From Siphonodentalium dalli (lineage: Eukaryota > Mollusca > Scaphopoda > Gadilida > Siphonodentaliidae), in NCBI GenBank assembly GCA_032622095.1, contig CP136067.1:197248052-197312051 (forward strand): DNA of 64,000 nucleotides, given 5' to 3'. Both the position numbers and the translations under genes were made by a program. Position 1 is the first letter of the stretch; every line of letters begins with the position of its first letter. This document shows, one piece after another, positions 55,110-64,000 of the stretch. A model generated the notes under the pieces. The model did not search any database, was not told the origin of the DNA, and worked only from the letters and a program-made list of their open reading frames with translations.

Positions 55110-56140
55110 ATTACGCCCTATGGGTGTTTACTGCTACGCTGATCTGGCCGTGACAATGAGGCGATGGGGATATCTGACAGGACAACACATTTCGGGTTTT
55201 CGCGGATGTTCGTGAATGTCTAATTGTTGCAGTATGTAACTTTTATGACCGCGTTAATTGCGTTCGGTGTTTATGTATGAACAATAGCTGGTCCACTCTT
55301 GAAGATTTTATGGCGGAAACACAATGTTTATGGAACAGTATAACAGCTAACTTTGCTAATGAATTATGAGACATGTCTCAGTTGGAATGTAGACTAACTG
55401 TATTGCAAAGTATCGGATGTGTATTTAATCCGTTTAGTAGATTTTTGGTCCGCATTTAGAGACTTTCTGGTGTGGTCAATGAGAAACCTGCAGTAACAAG
55501 CCGTAGTTTTTGTACTAATTTGAAGGATTAGTTGTTTAACAGAATTCTGAGGCGGTCATTCGTGAAAGCAATATATTTGATATTACAATTTATATATATA
55601 CCTAATAATATGATCTTGAGGACGTTACCATTGCTGATTATGGTTTTCTTTTTAGCGTTATGTCGCCGATAAAAAGCATATGCCAGGCAAGACTAACAGT
55701 AACAGATGCTACCCATGTATGTGTCATATATGTGATCGGATGCAATATTTTGAAATCAACTGTGTACTAATGTACTAAAAACACAGCAAAGGTCAAGCTG
55801 GGTACCCAGAACATATTTTGGTAAAGCTGGGTATACCCAACACACTAAAATGCGGCGATAACGACCAATTCAGCCCTACTACATGTAATAGTCTTAGCAC
55901 TGTCTACTTTGTTCATTTACTGACCTATAATGTGTGATTTTCATACATATGCATATGCAATGTTAGGAAATGCTCGCCTCGTGCAAAACAAAAACTTTCA
56001 CTCAAGAAGATTATAAATGGACTGCAAGGTCTTCGAAGTGGGTATGTACAATAACATACATTTTACAAACGTTGGGAAAACAACTTCCATTAACAAGTGC
56101 GTGAAAAATAGATATACCTTGTTCTTATTTCCAGTATTAA
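55110..56140. other. No recognised gene
   Basis: It contains part of the dispersed repeat family shared with 8800-8925 (55545-55650). The rest is unique AT-rich sequence. Confidence 0.4.
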
Positions 56141-56144
56141 TAGC

Positions 56145-56342
56145 TGTCAAATGAATCGAAATCACTGTCAAATGAATCGAAATCACTGTCAAATGAATCG
56201 AAATCACTGTCAAATGAATCGAAATCACTGTCAAATGAATCGAAATCACTGTCAAATGAATTGAAATCACTGTCAAATAAATCGAAATCACTGTCAAATG
56301 AATCGAAATCACTGTCAAATGAATCGAAATCACTGTCAAATT
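56145..56342. repeat. 21-bp minisatellite, about 9-10 units
   Basis: The unit is tcactgtcaaatgaatcgaaa in near-perfect tandem. The minus-strand frame is open because 21 is divisible by three (reads VISIHLT) and is not a gene. Confidence 0.95.
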
Positions 56343-56441
56343 AAATCCTCAATTTGTGAGCGGTTCAGAATTGATAACAAAAATATTTGTTTTAAACTTT
56401 ATTTGTTACTCAGAATAAAATCATAATTGAAACAAAATTAA

Positions 56442-56690
56442 CCCTTTCAGTGCCAAGTCAGATCTTTGTATCAACCCATATACCCTGCGCCAATGCATTC
56501 TCTTATATATGCGAGTCGACCATATGTCGCCTCGCATATATAAGAGAATGCATTGGCCTAACAATTTTTCATCATTTGTTATTATTTTTTTTACAATTTT
56601 AATTATTTTTTCTTATATTCTTTAACTCTTTCAGTGCCCGATTTTATCGGCCCTGGCACTCTACAGACCGTAAATTAGGCACCGAAAGAG
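56442..56690. mobile_element. piggyBac-like MITE with nested palindromic MITE end
   Basis: CCCTTTCAGTGCC at 56442 and GGCACCGAAAGAG ending at 56690 are flanked by TTAA (56438-56441, 56691-56694). A further TTAACTCTTTCAGTGCC at 56622 suggests two overlapping family members. Inside, 56482-56560 is a complete ccaatgcattctc palindrome. Confidence 0.68.
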
Positions 56691-57209
56691 TTAAAAAACT
56701 AAATATTTTACAAACATAATTATATGTCGCTAACTAATAAAGTAATGAGCTGTGTTAGTTGTCATCGCTATTTTCGCCGAGATAAAAAACAAATTTGTGT
56801 ATTATCGTAAGGTGATAACTGTTAAATATATTCTGTATTCGTACATTTTATGATGTGAAGCCATGTTGTTTTTATCCGCGGGCAGTATATATGAAACATT
56901 ACGTAATCATTGAGTTAAGTACTGCTATAGCCTGTACATCCAATTATGGGACAATGCATTTCGGTATTTTAGCTTACAACCTGCCTAATCAACAAAACGA
57001 TACAAAACCAGTGCACAGATTAAGCGTTTTGACGATTAGTGTTTTAAATCCAATATTATTTGAAATGGCTGATTAAATGTTAAGAGCTGACATGTTGCTG
57101 TCTCGTGAAGTTTGATTATATACATTTTCAATGTTGTGCAGCTAGCCACGAAATGGTTACTCACGCCAGCATGAATGCGCACACTCCCGTCACAAAATAA
57201 ATGTTGGTT

Positions 57210-57408
57210 TGCATGGTACGATATCTCCGAAGTACGAAGTACTTTCGTCGCCTAACTTCGTCGGGACTGTCGATCTATTCAGTGCCTTTGAATTAGCTTC
57301 CCGCCTCCATTTGGGATAACAAAAGGTTGGCCAAATTAAATGTTCATTGGTCAATTTCGAAAAAAAAGGCCATTGGCCAGTTTGGCCACAGACAGCGCGA
57401 ACTGCAGT
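57210..57408. mobile_element. hAT-like element end (relative of 13054-14173)
   Basis: ggccattggccagtttggcc then cagcgcgaactgcagtg at the end, and the tcgtcgcctaacttcgtcgg segment, are inverted relative to the left end of the 13054 element. The other end was not located. Confidence 0.5.
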
Positions 57409-57614
57409 GCATATAAGCAGACGAAAACCCCCCCAGATAATATAAGTGCAAAAGGATTCCTAAAAGATAGTTATTCAGTGAAACTTGCCAGTGCATTCTT
57501 GCCAGCGAATTAACCTATTGTGTCATTATACGAGCCAGTCGTAAAACAAATAAAACTAGACAAAGCATTACACTGAGTTATAAAAACCAAACCAAAACTT
57601 TAAATTTACTTGAG

Positions 57615-58040
57615 TGGCCAAAATTACAAATCTGTAACTGATCTTGTCAGATTTAGAACTCGAAATCATGCATTACCGGTGGAGGCTGGAATATGGAATA
57701 ATATCCCCAGAAATGACCGTATTTGCTCATTATGCTATATATGGTGACACTATTGCTGATGAACTCCACTATTTGATAGACTGCCCACATTTTAAATCAG
57801 AACGAGATAACCTATTCCCTATTTACAGTAGAAGCGATTACAGCCTTCATAAATTGAAATTACTATTGAGCACATCCAGACCGTCCACTATGAGGAAAAC
57901 CTGTAAGTTTATCAACCGTCTGTTCTCCAGGGCAGTAAACGAAGATACACATTACCGTTGTGTATCTTCATCGTTTACGCCCAATAAACCACTTAATTAA
58001 GTATAATATTTATGTTTTAAACATCCACCATACGTGTGTT
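57615..58040 (+). pseudogene. Non-LTR retrotransposon C-terminal fragment, frameshifted
   Basis: LVRFRTRNHALPVEAGIW followed by RNDRICSLCY is in one frame. After about 57740 the frame shifts to DTIADELHYLIDCPHF and the segment runs to SRAVNEDT. This is the post-RT zinc-binding tail of a LINE related to, but distinct from, that at 46997-47821. One frameshift breaks it. No RT precedes it. Confidence 0.75.
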
Positions 58041-58049
58041 TTTAAAAAT

Positions 58050-58655
58050 ATTTATCAAACTATATACCGTGTGCCGATGATGTTAAGTTAAGTTAGCTAT
58101 ATAAAGAATAAGTTGCATTGAAAAAACATGAATACTCAGTTGCTTAACAGCTTCCGCTCACGGTATAATGGACGGAATTTGTTTTATGTATACATGTATT
58201 CAATAAGCCTTCTCTTTGTACCACCTGATGTGGTGGCTAAAATAATGAATAAACTATCAAAAAGAGTCACAGATTGACAAAGCTTCGTCAAACAAAATCT
58301 AAAGAATTCATTGTTATGATATAAATAACAGCGCAAAAAGTATACTTTAAATATAGACAAAGGGAAATAACTGTAAAAATCATAATTACTTTTCGCTGAT
58401 TCGTGCAATGTGATGTAATGTTTCTTGAAAACGGATCAACCGCTTACACATGCATTATTACTTATACCAGAAATGATCATCTAATGAATCAACGACCGTA
58501 ATTAAGCAATAGTATACAAACACCATCACTAAAACAACACTGATTGACAGGCGGGTGATTGGCTTCCTTTGATAATAACGCGCGTGTTTAAACACGCTAC
58601 CGTTTGATTTCCCGAAAGAGACAATTCGTTATGCAATATTTTCGAAAAGAATATT
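58050..58655. other. No recognised gene
   Basis: AT-rich unique sequence. Nothing identified. Confidence 0.35.
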
Positions 58656-58659
58656 TCTT

Positions 58660-58773
58660 GGTATGTTATTGAAAAAACACATGCCAATTTATTTTTGCCA
58701 AATGAATTTTTTTTGCCAAATTGAATTTTGTTGGCATTTGGCAAACTTGGCTCACGGCGGCGCGAACCCTGGC
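58660..58773. mobile_element. hAT-like element right end
   Basis: tgccaaatgaatt and tttggcaaacttggc words lead to ggcgcgaaccctgg, as in the right end at 34190-34242. It is solo or heavily deleted. Confidence 0.5.
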
Positions 58774-58785
58774 TCCAATCATGGA

Positions 58786-58985
58786 TTGATTGATTGATTG
58801 GGGTTTAACGTCGTTTTAGCAACAAAGCCATATAAGGACGATAATTAACAGATTATCAAAATTAAATGAAGCAGCTGTGATTAAAAATGACAGTGAATTA
58901 GACTAAAACGAAACAAAATATATACAAATAAAAACACCCAAAATCAGAGCGTGAATACTCGATTGGGGCCAGAACCATTAAGAAA
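58786..58985. repeat. Mollusc-type 'ggggtttaacgtcg' dispersed repeat, unit B
   Basis: Paralogue of 22765-22990, preceded by a short (gatt)n tract. Confidence 0.55.
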
Positions 58986-59339
58986 CTGACCATTGTGGAA
59001 ACACATATAAAACAATATCAAAACAGATAGCAATTCTGCTTTGAAAACAGCAAACATAAAACCTATATGAAATGTTTTCATCAAATATAAATTAAGTATT
59101 AAGACTTTCATATATCATAATATTTGAAGTAGCTGACAATCTCGCCTCCTGGCTGAGTGATAAGATATTTATAATATCTGAAGAATCTGGCGTGGGTCAT
59201 ATTCAATTTGCATGCATGTCTCCTTCAATTTCGCTCAAAATTGACCCTTTCTCTCGAAGCATCGTATCGAACTTTGAAAAGTTAAAGATCAACTGTTTTT
59301 TCTGAGAGTTTTGGAGATTTTTGCTTTCGAACAATGGGA

Positions 59340-60260
59340 TCACCTTCCTTAGATGTTTTCGGGGAAAACGAAAAAATTGCAGTTGTTGTATCCATTGCAT
59401 GTGAGACAGGTTCTGGACCAGGAGTGATATAATTTTCTTGAACTTGTGTTGCTAGTGATATACTGACAAGTTTTGTTGGGCTCTCTGTCTTGGTGCCGGC
59501 ATCGGCAAGCTATTTCTTAGAAACGGCAGCTGAGTATGTGACTTGAGAAATTGATGGTATGGCACCAACAATTTTCTTAGCATCTAAATACGATAAACGT
59601 TTCTCAGCCTTACATCTTTGTATCTTGAATTCATAGTCCCATATGGGACATGAACGATCCATTGCAGCATGTTAACCTTGACAATTATAATTTATTTAGG
59701 ATTTGTACAATGCTTATGATCATGACCAGAAACAGAACAGCGTGCGCAAATGGTCTCTTTATGTTTACTGTGTTCCTGACCATGGCCATTGCCCTGGCAT
59801 TCAAAACATCGTAATGCATTTGGAACATATGTACTTATATCTACCTTCATGTACCCAACCTTCAATGTCGGTGGATGTTCGCACCGATTAAAGGTCAGAA
59901 GATAAGTATTCAGAGGAACTCATAGTCGATCAACAGAGAGAGAGAGAGAGAGGGAGAGAGAGACGAGAGAGAGAAAGGAGAGAGAGAGAGAGGGAGGGAG
60001 AGAGAGCCATTTATTGGCACAGTCCTGATTGGTTTAACATATTTCAATTGTCCAGCAATGGATTGTAGCGTTTTATCAATGACAAAGATAGGTCTTTTCA
60101 CAGTTGGGTCAAAGCCAAGAACCAAGTAGTGAGGGAATACCACAGCATAATTGGAACTTGGTGAGTCATCATTCTTACGAGCAATACGTTGCTTTTTTGT
60201 TTTGAATTTCCTTACGAAAAGCAAACACAAATCGACAACTAGCCCAGTAGCCGCCGTGGA
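59340..60260 (-). pseudogene. Degenerate gag-like ORF1 of a non-LTR retrotransposon, unit B
   Basis: Paralogue of 26625-27640. The N-terminal part reads TKKQRIARKNDDSPSSNY and FPHYLVLGFDPTVKRP, ending IAGQLKYVKPIR. The zinc-knuckle part near 59830-59640 reads CFECQGNGHGQEH with lost cysteines. A GA microsatellite (59935-60006) separates the two parts. Non-functional. Confidence 0.78.
59935..60006. repeat. (GA)n microsatellite
   Basis: An imperfect GA tract inside the unit B ORF1 relic. The unit A relic has non-repetitive sequence here. Confidence 0.9.
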
Positions 60261-61129
60261 CTGCCCTTCAAATTCTGGTCGGGCCAAAGACTGAAGTGGT
60301 GACCCGTTTAGCCACTGCATATAGCAGCCTCCCAGTAGCTCCCCATAGTGAACCAGGCGTGAACAATACATGATTCAACACTCAACAACTATCAGGACGA
60401 ACACAAAAAAGACAGGAGAGAACAGAAACACCATTCGTGAAAAATAAGTAACAATACATCAAACATCAGACGAGCAATACAACATAAAACTAAAATTGAA
60501 TCTGATAAACTGTGGATAGGCGTGACTACCAGATTGATTGAGCCGGGTCAACCAACCACCCGTCTTGACGAGATGTAGGACCAAAAGAGGACCATGAGCT
60601 AAGTCGTATCCGCAGGTTGATATATCATGTGATACAGCCGCCCTAGTACCTCCAGAACTCCTACACCACACCTCAATGGATGCACCCATTGCAAGCAGGG
60701 TGCCACATTAGGGGATTCTTACCCATCGCAGTGGGGCGGAAGGCCAATTCTACTCCAGGCCCACACGTGGTTCCAATCATGGAAGGCTTAATGGATCATG
60801 CCACACCAATCACTTCCGCCTTTCATGCTACTATTTGTAGTGACTTGGATGGGGTTTGGATAGATTTCTTTTTTAAATGTCATTTTCAGAGAGAGATTAT
60901 CATCACCAATCACTATGACTTCTATTAACCACATCGATCAAAGCATTGCAGCGTCGTTGTGCGAGCAAGTTTCACTGAATAACTATCTTTTAGGAATCCT
61001 TTTGCACTTATATCATCTGTTTTTTCGTCTGCTTATTTTTCCTGAATATCACTCAAAATGAATAATAAAGCTGAATTTATCATTGTCACACGATTTCGTG
61101 CAAAAAGACACCCAGGACCGCAGGCATCA

Positions 61130-61447
61130 CTCTCTGTAGACGTCATTCTGCTTAGGCCTCATCCTCTGAGAAATAGCTATAGTCTCAAATTAACATTGTT
61201 TTAAGTTACATTTCCTTCCTGTTCAGTTTCTATATCCCCTAATTGGCAGAAGTTGAAATGCATAATCGAGGCGACTAATGGGTGAACATCATGATGAACA
61301 ACTTAATTATAGCAGTTGGGGCCTAAGCAGAATGAAGTTTCCAGAGGGTGAATTTGGTGATGCTAGCCAGCCGTGCGGGATAGCGTCACCAAATTCACCC
61401 TCTGGGGAATCATTATGCAAATGTCAGACACCCCATTTCAAGGCTTG
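61130..61447. mobile_element. 'CAAGCC' family element, unit C counterpart
   Basis: gacgtcattctgcttaggcc at 61138 and the palindrome at 61326-61412 (gggtgaatttggtgatgcta...caccaaattcaccctc), ending tttcaaggcttgg at 61437. It is orthologous in position to 31500-32397, so it is older than the duplication. Confidence 0.65.
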
Positions 61448-61683
61448 GATTCATTGATATGTATATATACTGACAAGCTGAAAATTGTTGAACCTGAAAT
61501 AGTTCCCCGGCTCAGATCATCATCTCTGTGTCAAACAAGGAATAATTCATTATTATCAGTCAACTGATCTTCACGGCTGCCTTTAGGCTTTAGCTGTCTC
61601 CTTGACTGTATTGGTGCAGTCTGTTGTTTCTCTATCTCAATCTTAGGACCAGCTGTTATGCTCCGTATTTCCTGCGTTTGACT

Positions 61684-61958
61684 TCAAGAGGGCCCTGGAT
61701 ATGGATGAACAGTGGCTACTGTACTAAAAGTGGGCGCTGGAGTCAGACTAGGAGAAGAGCGTCTACTTTGAAGTGTTGGATTTTCCGACCCAGTTTTTAT
61801 TTTCTTCAGATAAGCCAGTGCCACGTTTGTGCTTGGAGATGATACTGCAATCGTTTCTGATTGTTTTTGATTTGACGACTCATTACACGGAGTAGGAGAT
61901 GACCTAGTTTGATCTTCTCTGATTGTCGATGAGCTGCTATGTCCTCTGAACTGCTGAC
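61684..61958 (-). CDS. MyD88 copy C last exon (C-terminal tail, premature stop)
   Basis: The acceptor is atttccag|GTCAGCAG with the same phase as copy B exon 7. It encodes 90 codons very similar to B (ALAYLKKIKTGSENPTLQ, then SSPSLTPAPTFSTVATVH), then TGA where B has TGT (residue 91 of the exon). The last 52 residues of B are therefore absent, although the downstream sequence still resembles B's codons. The other exons would lie to the right of 64000. It may be a living gene with a shorter tail or a decaying one. Confidence 0.72.
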
Positions 61959-62059
61959 CTGGAAATATATTTAGATTGATGTGGAGCACTTAGGTAATCG
62001 AATAGGAAAAAACGCGTATCTGGTCAAAGTAGTTAAAGATGCATAATCCAAATTAACGC

Positions 62060-62480
62060 TCCCAAATTACTATTGTTTTGGCTTCGATTGTAAACATTTG
62101 ATTCAATTCCAGGAACACAGCCATCAAAGCTCAGAGGTATCAGATATCGATTTTTGAAATTTGTTATTTCCTAAGTTTGTCATGTTTGGCAACCTGGCAA
62201 ATATTCGTCAAGCCGACCGTCTCGGAAAAAAATTCAGATGAAGATGGATAACTCTAAAACAAGTGGCTTTGTGTGTTAGATATTTGACAAGCCGGCCATA
62301 TTTCGTAGAACAAAATGTTGATAAATAACACGTTTTGGGCAATTTTATACTATATTTGACTGTGGTTGGCATTATGTTGGGCAACTAATTTATTCTGATA
62401 ACTGAAGCGGCATTTCAAAAACAATCTGTCGTTGGAATCTGATGATATGGGAACCATCGAATGGGATTGAGTAACTTTCA
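62060..62480. repeat. Dispersed repeat copy near copy C exon 7
   Basis: It matches 33020-33430 and 20440-20880. Confidence 0.7.
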
Positions 62481-62763
62481 ACGTTAAATAAACATTATAA
62501 CAAAATATTTTCAGCACAAAATACCGTATATGAATTATATGCATGCATGAACTCTACTTGGTAGAATCATTGCAAAATTTGTTTGCAGGTGACAAATACA
62601 CACAAAAAACATGACATTGTATCTATTTTAAAATTAAAATTAAAATGGAGGTGTGAGTGCACATGTGCCAACTGAACTATACTATTGTCACAGCTGCAGT
62701 GCACTTGTACCGATTGTCACGAATTGACTTGTTCTAAGTTTACCAAAATAATCGACTAGACAT

Positions 62764-63810
62764 AAAGGGTTCGCCCTGCCACTTGCCAAATTTGCACATG
62801 GCAAAAATAATTCACATTTGGCAAAAATAATTCACATTTGGCAAAAATAATTCACATTCGGCAAAACTTTTGGTAAGTCACTTATTAATTCCTCAATAAA
62901 GTTGAAAAATATCGGTCAATTAATACCATTCATTTTAGGAAACTATTACAATATAATTATATTAGTGGTGTTTGATATGGTTTCGGAAAGGTTAACACCT
63001 CCAAGATGCAGTTAGTTTGATAGCATTAATATCGATTGGGTGGAGGGATTACCCGTATTTAGTGTGATGGTTGCGTTTATATAGAAAATCATTTTGTGAT
63101 GTTCCCTTCAGATGAAGCAACCCTTCTATCATTTTATTGTTCGCTAATTGGTGTTTGTTGTATTATAAACCACAATTGAGATAATGAACCTTAGCTGACA
63201 ATACATGCACCTTTAACAAAAACACGCATTATATGTGACCCGCCATATCAAATCCAGTCGTAAGTCGGGATATTTTTACCCTGTGCCAATGCATTATCTT
63301 ATATATGCGAGTCGACCATAGGTCGGCTCGCATATATAAGAGAATGCATTGGCTTAACAATTATTTACAATTTTAATAATTTTTTCTTGTATTCTTTAAC
63401 AATTTTATAATTTCACCCATACAGAGCCCCAGACAAACATGAGCAGACGACACTCTTCTATATGCTTCTATATATGTGTGGGGCTCCCTGCAGGGTAATG
63501 GGTGTTTTTTATTTTATGTCCTAAAAATTGTAAGAAATTTCCTGTGAAAAGGGATACTGTGCACATTGGAATCCTGAGTGAGTGCATCTGATTTTCGAAA
63601 GTGTCGTGTTTCTCCTGGTAGCGGGGTAATGTCGCAAGAGCTATACTCGTCCTTGACCTCAATAAATGGTATACTCGTAGGGCGCGCATCTATAATCTCA
63701 AATCGACTCCATTCCACCCGCATGTGCAAAATTGACTTATATATCAAGTGTCGAAACATAAGAACCAATCAATGATACTATCTGGGATAACATTTGGCAA
63801 ATTCTAAAAC
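62764..63810. mobile_element. hAT-like MITE of unit C, split by a later insertion
   Basis: The left part (aagggttcgccctgccactt onward to about 63180) and right part (about 63745-63810, gtcgaaacataagaaccaat, atactatctgggataacatt) match the intact 33697-34242 element. About 560 bp lies between them, including the palindromic MITE end at 63280-63360. Confidence 0.75.
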
Positions 63811-64000
63811 ATCCATTACCCTGCAGGGAGCCCCACACATATATAGAAGCAAATAGAAGAGTGTCGTCTGCTCATGTTTGTCTGGGGCTCTGTATGGGTG
63901 AAATTATAAAATTGTTAAAGAATACAAGAAAAAATTGTAAAAAATTGTTAGGCCAATGCATTCTCTTATATATGCGAGGCGACCTATGGTCGACTCGCAT
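63280..64000. mobile_element. 'CCAATGCATTCTC' family element with long inverted arms, cut by the window end
   Basis: It starts CCCTGTGCCAATGCATT at 63280. The segments atacagagccccagacaaac, agcagacgacactcttctat and tgtgtggggctccctgcagg (63418-63497) recur inverted at 63820-63895. The right palindromic end begins at 63951 and is truncated at 64000. The spacer (about 63541-63815) holds part of the broken hAT copy, so the rearrangement is complex. Confidence 0.7.

Larger units (their letters stand above)
48770..63810. repeat. Tandem segmental duplication, unit B/C part
   Basis: Counterpart of 14630-34250. Unit B-specific additions are the 48925-50033 insertion, the 52165-52905 minisatellite, the 53414-54600 insertion and the poly-G MITE at 50995-51541. 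Unit C differs by the broken hAT copy and MITE at 63280-64000. Alignment was done by eye. Confidence 0.85.

Noticed and set aside
55998-56339. Repeating VISIHLT frame
   Set aside because: A 21-bp minisatellite with a unit length divisible by three.

Overview
This is AT-rich, intron-bearing, repeat-dense animal DNA. It is most likely from a mollusc, and a bivalve is my best guess. The evidence is a non-LTR retrotransposon and gag-like ORF1 of the kind common in molluscs, a dispersed repeat opening with a 'ggggtttaacgtcg' motif that I associate with mollusc genomes, and an invertebrate-type MyD88 innate-immunity adaptor. No bacterial genes, rRNA, tRNA or CRISPR array were seen. The species cannot be named from sequence alone.

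The only host gene family I can support is MyD88, on the minus strand. One copy (B) can be assembled by hand into seven exons between 50755 and 32491. The exons join in frame through GT-AG introns to give 506 codons: an N-terminal death domain, a short intermediate domain, a TIR domain, and a Ser/Thr/Pro-rich C-terminal tail of about 200 residues. A second copy (A) is represented by its first exon (17580-17277), which lacks 14 residues of the death domain and runs into a 63-unit minisatellite. A third copy (C) is represented by its last exon (61958-61684), which has a premature stop. Its other exons would lie beyond the right edge.

The sequence around copy A exon 1 and on to the end of copy B (about 14.6-34.2 kb) is collinear with the sequence from copy B exon 1 to the end of copy C (about 48.8-63.8 kb). 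The window is therefore a slice through a tandem array of MyD88 units of about 29-33 kb. Because the paralogous blocks serve as empty sites for one another, many insertions can be dated as unit-specific and their target-site duplications read directly.

Layout: 1-10.4 kb has no recognised gene but holds a piggyBac-like element. 10.4-14.2 kb has microsatellites, a 5'-truncated LINE and a hAT-like element. 14.6-31.5 kb has copy A exon 1, its promoter and the A-B intergenic region, full of minisatellites and foldback elements. 31.5-50.8 kb is gene B, with a Gypsy remnant, MITEs, LINE debris and minisatellites in its introns. 50.8-61 kb is the B promoter and B-C intergenic region. 61-64 kb is the 3' end of copy C.

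Function: MyD88 links Toll-like/IL-1 receptors (TIR-TIR contact) to IRAK kinases (death domain contact) and so to NF-kB. Both promoters carry a kB-type palindrome and a C/EBP-type palindrome at matching distances from the ATG, which suggests feedback control. This is inference only. Exons 2 and 3 are both phase 1-1 and can be skipped in frame, which would give an isoform without the intermediate domain.
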